A stretch of DNA of 64,000 bases from Pseudomonas sp. SL4(2022) (GTDB taxonomy: Bacteria; Pseudomonadota; Gammaproteobacteria; Pseudomonadales; Pseudomonadaceae): the NCBI RefSeq assembly GCF_026625725.1, contig NZ_CP113060.1:2610001-2674000 (forward strand). Direction: 5' to 3'. The notes beneath the pieces are model-generated. The model was not told the DNA's origin and did not search any database. It saw only the letters and a program-made list of their open reading frames with translations. Shown here piece by piece: positions 34,483 to 43,440 of the stretch (the first letter of the stretch is position 1; each line of letters begins with the position of its first letter). The position numbers and the translations under genes are program-made.

Positions 34483-34938
34483 CTACTGATCGCTTTTGCG
34501 GTGGTTGGCGAGGCGCTCAAGGGCGGCGCGTAGCTTGGGGTCGCTGATGCTGTCGGCGGTCGCTTGGATGTTTTCTGCGGCGCTGTCGGAGAGGTTGATT
34601 GTGCGACCCGCTGCACGCCTTTCGGCAGTCGGAGGTTGCACCTTGAACAGAATCTTCGTTAAGGTCGCGAACTCTTCAAGTGCCTGCAGTTGTTTCAATA
34701 AGCGTTTTTGTTGATAGCGCAGGCGGGTGGCCCAGTGGCCATCAGTGATGATCAGCAGCAGGCAACCCTCGCGCCATGACGCTACATGGCAGTGTTCGCG
34801 AGCAGCCGGCTGCAGCTGGCTTTCCACTAGGTGCTGCAAGCGATCAATGCGTTGCGCTTGATTGAACAGCGCCTTCAGGGGTTTCGCTTCGCGCAGTAAC
34901 GCGGCGGGAGCTTTGGCCGGCAAAGGACGAAAAGTCAT
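34483..34938 (-). CDS. dciA: DnaB helicase operator DciA (DUF721)
   Basis: A 151-residue basic protein of the DUF721 family that starts MTFRPLPAKAPAALL at 34938. The conserved KH-like part includes VASWREGCLLLIITDGHWATRLRYQQKRLL, and the C-terminal third is low-complexity and helical. DciA loads or activates the replicative helicase DnaB in bacteria without DnaC. It was characterised in P. aeruginosa, where from memory the gene sits between lpxC and the peptidase/secA pair, as here. The longer frame to 35025 is not supported. Confidence 0.85.
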   Translation of the reverse strand: MTFRPLPAKAPAALLREAKPLKALFNQAQRIDRLQHLVESQLQPAAREHCHVASWREGCLLLIITDGHWATRLRYQQKRLLKQLQALEEFATLTKILFKVQPPTAERRAAGRTINLSDSAAENIQATADSISDPKLRAALERLANHRKSDQ

Positions 34939-35019
34939 GGCAGGACGCCTGAAAAAGTGAAGCCGCCATGGTAGCAGAATCGCTGTTGCTGACTGACGCT
35001 TCACCACTAGGGGAAGGCC

Positions 35020-35946
35020 GTGCACATTATCTTACTCAGTCGGCACCACGGTGCCGCGCGATCGCTTAGCCTGGACTTGCGCTGGCTGCTACTGGCGTTC
35101 GTCGTGTCGCTCGCTGCGGCCTTGGGCGGTGGGGTTGCCGTGGGGGCCTGGTGGGCACCGGCGACTGTAGCGGTGCATGACGATACGCAGCTCAATCAGG
35201 TGCTGGATCAGCAGCGTGCCGAGGTCGGTGAGGTGCGACGCGATGCCCAGCGCCAACTGGACGCCTTCGCTGTACACGTGGCTGAGTTGCAGGCTCGCCT
35301 GACTCGTCTGGATGCCTTGGGCGCGCGGCTCACCGAACTGGCGGATCTGGACGCCAGCGAATTCGATTTCTCGCTCAGCGTGGGGCAGGGCGGTGCCGAG
35401 GATGTGCTGGGCGAAGCGGCCTATGCGCCGCCGCCATTTATGGACGAGCTGGATCAGCTCAGCCTGCGCCTGGACAGCCGCGAGCAACTGCTGGAAGTGC
35501 TTGAGCAGCTGATTGGCGAGCGCCAGTTGAATGAGGCCGAGTACCTGTCCGGCATGCCGGTGCGTCAGGGGTATATGTCCTCACCGTTCGGCCGTCGTGT
35601 ACATCCGCTGACCGGGCGCAATACCCAGCACAAAGGCGTCGATTTTGCCGCCAAGCCCGGCAGTGATGTGGTGGCTGTGGCCGCTGGGGTGGTGAGCTTT
35701 TCCGGTAATCGCTCCGGTTATGGGCATACCGTGGAAATCAGTCATGCCGATGGTTACACCACGCTGTATGCGCACAATCAGAGCAATCTGGTGCAGATTG
35801 GTGACCTGGTGCAGCGCGGCCAAACCATTGCCCGGGTGGGGCGCAGTGGCCGAGCCAGTGGTTATCACGTGCATTTTGAGGTGAGCAAGGATGGTCGTCT
35901 GGTCAATCCGGCCAGCTATATCGCTCGCGTGAGCGACGACGAATAA
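35020..35946 (+). CDS. M23-family (LytM-like) envelope peptidase
   Basis: A 308-residue membrane-anchored protein. One membrane helix lies at about residues 22-45, a coiled coil near 58-110, and a C-terminal M23 domain from about 178. The zinc ligands are intact: H204 and D208 in HKGVDFAA, and H283/H285 in GYHVHFEV. The enzyme should therefore be an active endopeptidase cutting peptidoglycan cross-links, or a regulator near the division cluster. Start is GTG 35020 after GGGAAGG. It is divergent from dciA and upstream of secA. Confidence 0.9.
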   Translation: MHIILLSRHHGAARSLSLDLRWLLLAFVVSLAAALGGGVAVGAWWAPATVAVHDDTQLNQVLDQQRAEVGEVRRDAQRQLDAFAVHVAELQARLTRLDALGARLTELADLDASEFDFSLSVGQGGAEDVLGEAAYAPPPFMDELDQLSLRLDSREQLLEVLEQLIGERQLNEAEYLSGMPVRQGYMSSPFGRRVHPLTGRNTQHKGVDFAAKPGSDVVAVAAGVVSFSGNRSGYGHTVEISHADGYTTLYAHNQSNLVQIGDLVQRGQTIARVGRSGRASGYHVHFEVSKDGRLVNPASYIARVSDDE

Positions 35947-35974
35947 CGTAGCTTTCCTCATTCGCGTTTCCGGG

Positions 35975-36011
35975 TAGAATGCCCGCTTCGCACGCAGCCA
36001 TGAACGGCTGC
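35975..36011 (+). promoter_or_regulatory. possible secA leader: -10 box and hairpin
   Basis: TAGAAT at 35975-35980 could be a -10 box, but no good -35 box is seen. A 6-bp hairpin GCAGCC/GGCTGC at 35994-36011 follows. A 27-codon open frame (36000-36083, [20 protein letters not shown] and seven more residues) overlaps the secA start out of frame. No Shine-Dalgarno sequence precedes it, so whether it is translated is open. Confidence 0.3.
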
Positions 36012-36064
36012 ATGGGTGGCTGTTCAGTCACCCTCAATCCATACGCCTGGAAGATCCTGTCGAT

Positions 36065-38797
36065 ATGTTTGCGCCTTTGTTGAAAAAACTCTTTGGAAGC
36101 AAGAACGAGCGTGAAGTCAAACGCATGCTCAAGGCGGTGCAGGCCGTCAATGCCTTCGAGGAGCAGATGCTTGCTTTGTCCGATGAGCAATTGCGTGCCA
36201 AGACGGCGGAATTCAAAGCCCGTCTGGCCAAAGGCGAAACCCTTGATCAACTGCTGGCCGAAGCCTTCGCCGTAGCCCGTGAAGCAGGCAAGCGGGTGAT
36301 GGGCATGCGTCACTTCGACGTGCAGCTGATCGGCGGCATGACCTTGCACGAAGGCAAGATCGCCGAGATGCGTACCGGTGAGGGTAAGACCCTGGTGGCG
36401 ACCCTGGCGGTGTACCTCAATGCACTGTCCGGAAAAGGCGTGCATGTGGTCACGGTCAACGACTACCTGGCCCGCCGCGACGCCAACTGGATGCGTCCAC
36501 TGTATGAGTTTCTGGGCCTGAGCGTCGGCATTGTCACGCCGTTCATGCCGCCGGAAGAGAAGCGCACCGCCTACGCGGCCGATATCACCTACGGCACCAA
36601 CAACGAATTCGGTTTCGATTACTTGCGCGACAATATGGCCTTCAGCCTGGAAGAAAAATTCCAGCGCGAGCTGAATTTTGCCGTAATCGACGAAGTTGAC
36701 TCCATTCTCATCGACGAAGCGCGTACCCCGCTGATCATCTCCGGGCAGGCCGAAGACAGCTCGCGCCTCTATACCGAGATCAACAAACTGATCCCGCGCC
36801 TCAAGCTGCACATTGAGGAAGAAGAGGGCGTGGTGACTCAGGAAGGTCACTACAAGGTTGACGAGAAATCCCGTCAGGTTGAGTTGAACGAAGCCGGTCA
36901 CCAGTACGTTGAAGAAATGCTCACCGAAGTCGGCTTGCTGGCCGAAGGCGAGAGCCTCTACTCGGCGCACAACCTGGGCCTGCTGACCCATGTGTACTCG
37001 GGCTTGCGTGCGCACAAGTTGTTCCACCGCAACGTCGAATACATCGTGCAGAACAATCAAGTGCTGCTGATTGACGAGCATACCGGCCGTACCATGCCGG
37101 GTCGTCGTCTGTCCGAGGGTTTGCACCAGGCCATCGAAGCCAAAGAAGGCCTGCCGATCCAGGCCGAGAGCCAGACTCTGGCCTCGACCACCTTCCAGAA
37201 CTATTTCCGCCTCTACACCAAACTGTCCGGCATGACCGGTACAGCGGATACCGAAGCGTTCGAGTTCCATCAGATTTACGGTCTGGCGGTGATCGTCATC
37301 CCGACCAACCGTGCTCTGGCGCGCAAGGACTTTAACGACCTGGTGTACCTGACAGCGGACGAGAAGTACGCCGCCATCGTCACCGATATCAAGGAAAGCA
37401 TGGCCCAGGGCCGTCCGGTGCTGGTCGGTACGGCTACTATCGAAACCTCCGAGCACATGTCCAAATTGCTCAATCAGGAAGGTATCGAGCACAAGGTGCT
37501 CAACGCCAAGTTCCATGAGAAGGAAGCCGAGATCATTGCCCAGGCCGGTCGCCCGGGTGCGCTGACCATCGCCACCAACATGGCCGGTCGTGGTACTGAC
37601 ATCCTGCTGGGCGGTAACTGGGAGGTCGAAGTGGCCAACCTGGAAAACGCCACGTCTGAGCAGATCGCGCAGATCAAAGCCGACTGGCAGAAGCGTCATC
37701 AGCAGGTGATTGAGGCCGGTGGTCTGCACGTGATTGCCTCCGAACGCCACGAGTCGCGCCGTATCGACAACCAGTTGCGTGGTCGTGCTGGCCGTCAGGG
37801 TGACCCGGGTTCCAGCCGCTTCTACCTGTCGCTGGAAGACAACCTGATGCGCATCTTCGCCTCGGATCGGGTGAAGAACTTCATGAAGGCCCTGGGCATG
37901 CAGTCCGGTGAAGCCATCGAACACCGCATGGTCAGCAACGCCATCGAAAAGGCCCAGCGTAAGGTTGAAGGCCGCAACTTCGACATGCGTAAGCAGTTGT
38001 TGGAATTCGATGACGTGGCCAACGAGCAGCGCAAGGTGATTTACCACATGCGCAACACGCTGCTGGCGGCCGATAACATTGGCGAAACCATCGCCGATTT
38101 CCGTCAGGAAGTACTGGACAGCACCATTAATCAGCACATTGCGCCGCAATCGCTGCCTGAGCAGTGGGATATCGCTGGCCTGGAAGATGCCCTCTACAGC
38201 GGCTTCAACCTGCGTCTGCCGGTTCAGCAGTGGCTCGACGAAGACGACAAACTGTACGAGGAAACCCTGCGCGCACGCATCCTCGACGAATTGGTCAAGG
38301 CTTACAACGAGAAGGAAAACGAGGCCAGCGCCGAAGCCCTGCGCACCTTCGAGAAGCAGATTCTGCTGCGCGTGCTGGACGACCTGTGGAAAGACCACCT
38401 GTCGACCATGGATCACCTGCGTCACGGTATCCACCTGCGTGGCTATGCGCAGAAGAACCCCAAGCAGGAGTACAAGCGCGAGTCCTTCACCCTGTTCCAG
38501 GAGCTGCTGGAGTCGATCAAACGCGACACCATCCGCGTGCTGTCGCATGTGCAGGTGCGTCGCGAAGACCCGGCCGAAGAAGAAGCCCGTCTGCGTCGCG
38601 AAGCCGAAGCGCTGGCTGAGCGTATGCAGTTCCAGCACGCCGAAGCTTCGGCCCTGCTGCCGGAAGCCAGCGAGGAAGAGGGTGATCTGGCGGTGGCTAC
38701 CGCCCCCGTACGTACCGAGCCGAAGATCGGCCGTAACGAGCCGTGCCCTTGTGGTTCCGGCAAGAAGTACAAGCACTGCCACGGTCAGGTCAACTAG
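36065..38797 (+). CDS. secA: preprotein translocase ATPase SecA
   Basis: A 910-residue motor ATPase that drives proteins through SecYEG. The N-terminus is [20 protein letters not shown]. Walker A ([13 protein letters not shown]) lies near residues 102-114 and the DEAD-like box [13 protein letters not shown] near 209-221. The preprotein-binding region comes next, then [15 protein letters not shown] and the second nucleotide-binding fold with [17 protein letters not shown]. The C-terminal zinc finger [14 protein letters not shown] binds SecB and ribosomes. Full length. It lies 118 bases after the M23 peptidase gene. Confidence 0.98.
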   Translation: MFAPLLKKLFGSKNEREVKRMLKAVQAVNAFEEQMLALSDEQLRAKTAEFKARLAKGETLDQLLAEAFAVAREAGKRVMGMRHFDVQLIGGMTLHEGKIAEMRTGEGKTLVATLAVYLNALSGKGVHVVTVNDYLARRDANWMRPLYEFLGLSVGIVTPFMPPEEKRTAYAADITYGTNNEFGFDYLRDNMAFSLEEKFQRELNFAVIDEVDSILIDEARTPLIISGQAEDSSRLYTEINKLIPRLKLHIEEEEGVVTQEGHYKVDEKSRQVELNEAGHQYVEEMLTEVGLLAEGESLYSAHNLGLLTHVYSGLRAHKLFHRNVEYIVQNNQVLLIDEHTGRTMPGRRLSEGLHQAIEAKEGLPIQAESQTLASTTFQNYFRLYTKLSGMTGTADTEAFEFHQIYGLAVIVIPTNRALARKDFNDLVYLTADEKYAAIVTDIKESMAQGRPVLVGTATIETSEHMSKLLNQEGIEHKVLNAKFHEKEAEIIAQAGRPGALTIATNMAGRGTDILLGGNWEVEVANLENATSEQIAQIKADWQKRHQQVIEAGGLHVIASERHESRRIDNQLRGRAGRQGDPGSSRFYLSLEDNLMRIFASDRVKNFMKALGMQSGEAIEHRMVSNAIEKAQRKVEGRNFDMRKQLLEFDDVANEQRKVIYHMRNTLLAADNIGETIADFRQEVLDSTINQHIAPQSLPEQWDIAGLEDALYSGFNLRLPVQQWLDEDDKLYEETLRARILDELVKAYNEKENEASAEALRTFEKQILLRVLDDLWKDHLSTMDHLRHGIHLRGYAQKNPKQEYKRESFTLFQELLESIKRDTIRVLSHVQVRREDPAEEEARLRREAEALAERMQFQHAEASALLPEASEEEGDLAVATAPVRTEPKIGRNEPCPCGSGKKYKHCHGQVN

Positions 38798-38859
38798 GCC
38801 TGCCGTGTATCGAGGGTTGGGCCGACAGTGACGTTGGCGATGCATGACCCCGCTTGATT

Positions 38860-38894
38860 AACGCCGCGAACGGTCTGACCGCTCGCGGCGTTTT
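38860..38894 (+). terminator. rho-independent terminator after secA
   Basis: AACGCCGCGA pairs with TCGCGGCGTT in a stem of about ten base pairs and is followed by a short T-run. It separates secA from argJ. Confidence 0.75.
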
Positions 38895-38937
38895 ACCATC
38901 GCAATCAGACGTATCACCACCTTAAGGAGCGTTCGCT

Positions 38938-40155
38938 ATGGCTGTTGGTCTTGGCCCGTTGTCTACCCTGCACCCGGTTCCAGGTTTCGAATTGGGCATC
39001 GCTTCGGCGGGCATCAAGCGTCCGGGGCGCAAGGATGTGGTGGTGATGCGCTGTGCCGAAGGCTCCACCGTAGCCGGGGTGTTCACCCTCAATGCATTCT
39101 GCGCCGCACCCGTGATTCTGGCCAAGAAGCGCGTCCAGGGCAGTGTGCGTTACCTGTTGACCAACACCGGTAATGCCAACGCAGGCACTGGCGAACCGGG
39201 CCTGCAGAATGCCACGCGCACCTGTGCGGCCCTGGCCAAACTGACCGGCGTGGATGACAGCGCGGTACTGCCGTTCTCCACCGGGGTGATCGGCGAGCCG
39301 CTGCCCGTTGAGAAGATCGAAGGTGCCCTGCAAGCTGCGCTTGATGATTTGGACGAAAACCACTGGGCTGAAGCTGCCACCGGCATCATGACCACCGACA
39401 CGCTGCCCAAGGGCGCCAGCCGCCAGTTCCAGCACGATGGTGTGACGGTTACTGTGACCGGCATCAGCAAGGGTGCTGGGATGATTCGCCCGAACATGGC
39501 GACCATGTTGGGTTACATCGCCACTGACGCCAAGGTGGTGCGTAGCGTGCTGCAGGATCTGGTGCGCGACGCGGCGAACAAATCCTTCAACCGCATCACC
39601 ATCGATGGCGATACCTCGACCAACGATTGCTGCATGTTGATTGCCACCGGTCAGGCCAAGCTGCCGGAAATCAGCGAAGCCAACGGCGAGCTGTTCGCCA
39701 AGCTCAAGCAGGCGGTGTTCGACGTGTTCATGGAAGTGGCGCAGGCCATCGTGCGTGACGGCGAGGGCGCAACCAAGTTCGTTACCGTACAGGTCAACGG
39801 CGGTGGCACGCATCAGGAATGCCTGGATGTGGCCTATGCCGTGGCCCATTCGCCGCTGATCAAAACGGCGTTGTTTGCTTCCGACCCGAACTGGGGGCGC
39901 ATTCTCGCCGCTGTTGGTTACGCCGGTGTAGCGCAACTGGATGTGAGCAAGATCGACGTGTTCCTGGGTGATGTGTGCATCGCCAGCCGTGGCTGCCGCG
40001 CGGCGACCTACACCGAAGAGCAGGGCGCTGCGGTCATGGCTCGGGAAGAAATCAGCATCCGCATCGAACTGGGTCGCGGCGCGTGCAGTGAGACTATCTG
40101 GACCACCGACCTGTCCCACGAGTACGTGAAGATCAACGCCGAATACCGCACCTGA
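38938..40155 (+). CDS. argJ: ornithine acetyltransferase / N-acetylglutamate synthase ArgJ
   Basis: A 405-residue enzyme that recycles the acetyl group from N-acetylornithine to glutamate in arginine synthesis. It cleaves itself at the T in [14 protein letters not shown] into alpha and beta chains; that motif is intact near residues 178-191. Further motifs are [36 protein letters not shown] and [18 protein letters not shown] 38938 follows TAAGGAGCG. Single-gene unit between terminators and a GST gene. Confidence 0.97.
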   Translation: MAVGLGPLSTLHPVPGFELGIASAGIKRPGRKDVVVMRCAEGSTVAGVFTLNAFCAAPVILAKKRVQGSVRYLLTNTGNANAGTGEPGLQNATRTCAALAKLTGVDDSAVLPFSTGVIGEPLPVEKIEGALQAALDDLDENHWAEAATGIMTTDTLPKGASRQFQHDGVTVTVTGISKGAGMIRPNMATMLGYIATDAKVVRSVLQDLVRDAANKSFNRITIDGDTSTNDCCMLIATGQAKLPEISEANGELFAKLKQAVFDVFMEVAQAIVRDGEGATKFVTVQVNGGGTHQECLDVAYAVAHSPLIKTALFASDPNWGRILAAVGYAGVAQLDVSKIDVFLGDVCIASRGCRAATYTEEQGAAVMAREEISIRIELGRGACSETIWTTDLSHEYVKINAEYRT

Positions 40156-40280
40156 TCTTTCACCCCCTAGCTGTTTGACGGCCCGCATTCCCGTTGTTCA
40201 TGCCCCCATGCACAACGGGAATTTGCTATTGCGCCAGTCGCCTTTTAAGGTCATTGACCTTCTTGCATCGAGCGCAGCCC

Positions 40281-40913
40281 ATGTCATTTACTCTGGTTAT
40301 TGGCGACAAAACCTATTCGTCCTGGTCGCTGCGGGCGGCGCTGGCACTTGAACTGACCGGCGCTGCCTACACCGAACAGCTGATCACCCTGAACCGACCT
40401 GATACCCGCGCGCGGATTCTGCAGCACTCGCCGACCGGCAAGGTGCCGCTGTTGATCTGTGAGGATGGGCCCATCTGGGATTCGCTGGCGATTGCCGAGT
40501 ACCTGGCCGAGTGTTTCCCTGCTGCTCAGCTGTGGCCTCAGGCGCGAGCTGCCCGCGCGCTGGCGCGCAGTGCCTGCGCCGAGATGCACAGCGGCTTTGC
40601 CGCGCTGCGCAGCCATCTGCCGATGGACCTCAAACGCAATCAGGCGCTGACTGAGATACCGGCCGATGCCGTGGCCGATATCCAGCGCATCTGCATGCTG
40701 TGGGCCGAGTGCCGGCAGCGCTTTGCTCAGGAAGGCGGGTTCCTGTTTGGTCAGCCAACTCTGGCGGATGCCTTTTTTGCCCCGGTGGCGGCGCGTCTAC
40801 GCAGTTATCAGGTGGCGCTGCCGGCAGAGGCTGCCGCCTATGTCGACACCATCTATCAATGGCCGGCGTTTCAGCGCTGGTACCAAGCTGCCCAGGAGGA
40901 ACATCTGGCGTGA
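40281..40913 (+). CDS. glutathione S-transferase family protein
   Basis: A 210-residue two-domain GST fold. The thioredoxin-like half opens MSFTLVIGDKTYSSWSLRAA, with Ser at the catalytic position (SSWS), and IWDSLAIAEYLAE provides the glutathione site. The helical half is about residues 85-205. Closest in pattern to the zeta-like or YfcF-like GSTs of Pseudomonas. Substrate unknown. The start at ATG 40281 avoids a 29-residue extension. The stop overlaps the GTG of the Nudix gene (GTGA), so the pair is coupled. Confidence 0.85.
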   Translation: MSFTLVIGDKTYSSWSLRAALALELTGAAYTEQLITLNRPDTRARILQHSPTGKVPLLICEDGPIWDSLAIAEYLAECFPAAQLWPQARAARALARSACAEMHSGFAALRSHLPMDLKRNQALTEIPADAVADIQRICMLWAECRQRFAQEGGFLFGQPTLADAFFAPVAARLRSYQVALPAEAAAYVDTIYQWPAFQRWYQAAQEEHLA

Positions 40914-41851
40914 AACGTATTCATGTAGCCGCTGCGGTGATTCGTGGCGTGGATGGGCAGATCCTGCTCGCCAAACGGCCCGAAGATAAGCATCAGGGCG
41001 GCCTGTGGGAGTTTCCCGGTGGCAAGGTCGAGGCCAGCGAGGCGGTGCAGACCGCCCTGGCCCGTGAGCTGGACGAGGAGCTGGGCATTCGCCCCACTGC
41101 CGCGCGGCCGTTGATTCAGGTGCGCCACGATTACCCGGATAAGCAGGTGCTGCTGGATGTCTGGGAGGTCTCGGCGTTTACCGGTGAACCCCACGGCGCC
41201 GAAGGCCAGCCGCTGGCCTGGGTCAGCCCGCGGCAGTTGGGCGATTATGAGTTTCCCGCCGCCAACCGGCCGATTGTCGCGGCCGCGCGTTTGCCCGAGC
41301 ATTATCTGATCACCCCGGAAGGGCTGAGCGGACCTGAGTTGCTACGTGGCATCCAGACTGCCCTGAAGAGCGGGATTCGCCTGCTGCAACTGCGTGCCCC
41401 GGCAATGTTTGATGCGCAGTATCGCGATATTGCCGTGGATGCCCTCGGCCTCTGCGCGGGCAAGGCGCAGCTGATGCTCAAGGGGCCGTTGGAGTGGCTG
41501 GGCGACTTTCCCGCTGCCGGTTGGCACCTGACGGCGCAGCAGTTGCGTGATTTGAGCGCTGGCGGTCGGCCGTTTCCCTTGCAGCGCTGGCTGGCGGCCT
41601 CCTGCCACACTGCGCAGGAGCTGGCGTTGGCTACACAGATGGGCGTGGATTTCATCACCCTGTCGCCGGTGCAAGCCACGCAGACCCACCCCGAAGCACA
41701 GCCGCTGGGCTGGGCACAGGTTGCCGAGCTGCTGCAGGGCTTCAACCAGCCGGCTTATCTGCTCGGCGGCGTGACCCCGGCCGACGTGGAGCGGGCCTGG
41801 GCGGTCGGCGCCCAGGGCGTGGCGGGTATTCGCGCGTTCTGGCCGGAGTGA
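40910..41851 (+). CDS. Nudix hydrolase fused to a ThiE-like domain
   Basis: A 313-residue two-domain protein. Residues 1-130 are a MutT-type Nudix hydrolase: the Nudix box runs GGKVEASEAVQTALARELDEELGI (about 37-60), complete with the REXXEE-like element (RELDEEL). Such enzymes remove 8-oxo-dGTP from the nucleotide pool. Residues 140-313 resemble thiamine-phosphate synthase (ITPEGLSG, GIRLLQLRAP, DFITLSPVQATQTHPEA, YLLGGVTPADVERAWAVGAQGVAGI). This fusion is common in Pseudomonas. The ThiE half lacks obvious pyrophosphate-binding residues and may not make thiamine phosphate. Start GTG 40910. Confidence 0.9.
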   Translation: MKRIHVAAAVIRGVDGQILLAKRPEDKHQGGLWEFPGGKVEASEAVQTALARELDEELGIRPTAARPLIQVRHDYPDKQVLLDVWEVSAFTGEPHGAEGQPLAWVSPRQLGDYEFPAANRPIVAAARLPEHYLITPEGLSGPELLRGIQTALKSGIRLLQLRAPAMFDAQYRDIAVDALGLCAGKAQLMLKGPLEWLGDFPAAGWHLTAQQLRDLSAGGRPFPLQRWLAASCHTAQELALATQMGVDFITLSPVQATQTHPEAQPLGWAQVAELLQGFNQPAYLLGGVTPADVERAWAVGAQGVAGIRAFWPE

Positions 41852-41885
41852 GTCCGTTTATGTGTCTGCCTGATTGAGTGCGTTG

Positions 41886-42779
41886 ATGTCTGTTGAGGCC
41901 CGTTCCCCGTCCAACATGCGCCCCAGCACCCTGCATTTGCCGCGTGGCAACTGGGCGACGGTGTTCGAGTGCCTGTGCGCGCATTTCCCGGCTATTACCC
42001 CGGCGGTGTGGCAGGAGCGGATCGTCCGAGGGCGGGTGCTTGACGCGCAGGGGCAGCCGCTCGGCATAACATCGGCTTATCGCGAAGGGCTTAAAGTGCA
42101 CTACTTTCGTGAGGTGCCGGCGGAGACGCCGATTCCTTTCGAAGAAACCGTGTTGCATATCGATGAACACCTGCTGGTGGCTGACAAACCGCATTTTCTG
42201 CCGGTGATGCCCGCCGGTGAATACGTCGAGCAGACATTGCAGGCGCGGCTGGCCAAGCGCCTGGGCAATGCCGACCTGGTGCCGCTGCACCGGATTGATC
42301 GGCACACCGCGGGGCTGGTGTTGTTCTCTACCAGCCCTGCCAGCCGTGGTCAGTACCAGGCGTTGTTTCGCTTGCGGCAGATGGACAAGTGCTACGAGGC
42401 GCTGGCGGCGGCCTTGCCGCAGTTGGACTTTCCGTTGTTGCGGGCGACGCGACTGGAGGGTGCTGAGCCGTTCTTTCGCATGCAGGAAGTGGTCGGTGAG
42501 GCGAATACGGAAACCCGTATCGAAGTCGCCCAGCGCCTGGGCGAGCACTGGTTGTACCGGCTGTACCCGGTTACCGGCAAGAAGCATCAACTGCGGGTGC
42601 ACCTGGCCGCGCTGGGCGCGCCGATCCTCAATGATCCGTTCTATCCCGAGGTCACGGACGCGCCAGATGCACCGGATGACTACAGCAAACCGCTCAAGTT
42701 GCTGGCCAGGGGGCTGAGCTTTATCGACCCGCTAAGCGGTGAGCGGCGCGAATTCGAAAGCCAACTGAGTTTGCTCTGA
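41886..42779 (+). CDS. RluA-family pseudouridine synthase
   Basis: A 297-residue enzyme. The catalytic motif HRIDRHTAGLVLFS, with the RxD aspartate, sits near residues 135-148. KCYEALAAALP and YPVTGKKHQLRVHLAALGAPILNDPFY are family motifs. It converts uridine to pseudouridine in rRNA or tRNA, but the target base cannot be told. ATG 41886 is taken as start; TTG 41874 and ATG 41916 are alternatives. It converges on the PduO-type gene, with a repeat region between. Confidence 0.85.
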   Translation: MSVEARSPSNMRPSTLHLPRGNWATVFECLCAHFPAITPAVWQERIVRGRVLDAQGQPLGITSAYREGLKVHYFREVPAETPIPFEETVLHIDEHLLVADKPHFLPVMPAGEYVEQTLQARLAKRLGNADLVPLHRIDRHTAGLVLFSTSPASRGQYQALFRLRQMDKCYEALAAALPQLDFPLLRATRLEGAEPFFRMQEVVGEANTETRIEVAQRLGEHWLYRLYPVTGKKHQLRVHLAALGAPILNDPFYPEVTDAPDAPDDYSKPLKLLARGLSFIDPLSGERREFESQLSLL

Positions 42780-42782
42780 AAT

Positions 42783-42818
42783 CGTAGGGTGGATGAACAC
42801 AGTGTCATCCACCCTACG
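42783..42818. repeat. 14-bp perfect inverted repeat (hairpin)
   Basis: CGTAGGGTGGATGA at 42783-42796 and its exact complement at 42805-42818 enclose an 8-base loop. The GTAGGGTGGAT sequence is a frequent dispersed motif in Pseudomonas genomes, by recollection. It sits between two converging genes, where it may also end transcription although no T-run follows. Confidence 0.8.
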
Positions 42819-42853
42819 CGACTACGCGACTACGCGACTACGCGACTACGCGC
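42815..42853. repeat. 8-bp tandem repeat TACGCGAC, 4.9 copies
   Basis: Four exact copies of TACGCGAC and a partial fifth (TACGCGC) start inside the right arm of the hairpin at 42815 and run up to the stop codon of the PduO-type gene at 42854. Slippage of this unit would change only the intergenic length. Confidence 0.85.
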
Positions 42854-43438
42854 TTAGCTGTGCGGTTCTTTGGCAGCCGCCCGCCAGAGCACTTCATCGA
42901 TGCCCTGGCGTTTGGCGATCAGCCGTGCGGCAACAAATAGCAGGTCGGACAGTCGGTTGACGTAGGCCAGGCCTACGCCGCGAATCGGCTCCAGCGCATT
43001 CAGGTGTTGGCAGCGACGTTCGGCGCTACGTGCCAGGCTGCGGCACACGTGAGCCTGAGCGATCAGGCGTGAGCCGCCGGGCAGAATGAAATTCTCCAGC
43101 GGGCCGACTTCTTCGTTCCAGCGGTCGATGGCGGCTTCCAGGCGTTCAATTTCCGGGGCTTGCAGGGCCTGGTAGTCGGGCATCGCCAGTTCTCCGCCGA
43201 GGTCGAACAGGCGGTGCTGACAGGGTGCGAGCACCTCGATGATCTCGCTCAGCCCCGGCCATGCGCCAACGTGCTCGGTCATATCGGCCAGCAGCAGGCC
43301 GATATGGCTGTTCAGTGTATCCACTTCGCCCATGGCATCGACCCGAGGATGATCCTTGGTCACGCGGCGGCCGTCGGCCAGACCGGTTTCTCCGGCATCG
43401 CCGGTGCGGGTGTAAATTTTTGAAAGGCGGTAACCCAT
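42854..43438 (-). CDS. PduO-type cob(I)alamin adenosyltransferase
   Basis: A 194-residue trimeric ATP:corrinoid adenosyltransferase of the PduO/MMAB family. SKIYTRTGDAGETGLADGRRV is the ATP-binding N-terminus. ENFILPGG, HVCRSLARSAERRC and YVNRLSDLLFVAARLIAK are the conserved C-terminal motifs. It makes adenosylcobalamin by transferring the adenosyl group of ATP to Co(I). It starts three bases after the end of the histidine-kinase gene on the same strand, so the two may share a transcript despite having no obvious functional link. Confidence 0.92.
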   Translation of the reverse strand: MGYRLSKIYTRTGDAGETGLADGRRVTKDHPRVDAMGEVDTLNSHIGLLLADMTEHVGAWPGLSEIIEVLAPCQHRLFDLGGELAMPDYQALQAPEIERLEAAIDRWNEEVGPLENFILPGGSRLIAQAHVCRSLARSAERRCQHLNALEPIRGVGLAYVNRLSDLLFVAARLIAKRQGIDEVLWRAAAKEPHS

Positions 43439-43440
43439 GT

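Noticed and set aside
35903..38845. Leftward frame of 980 codons opposite secA
   Set aside because: It is the mirror of secA codon use. secA is full length with every motif, and the antisense product has no recognisable domain or ribosome binding site.
42815..42853. Repeat array considered as a CRISPR
   Set aside because: Units are 8 bases, directly adjacent, with no spacers and no cas genes nearby.
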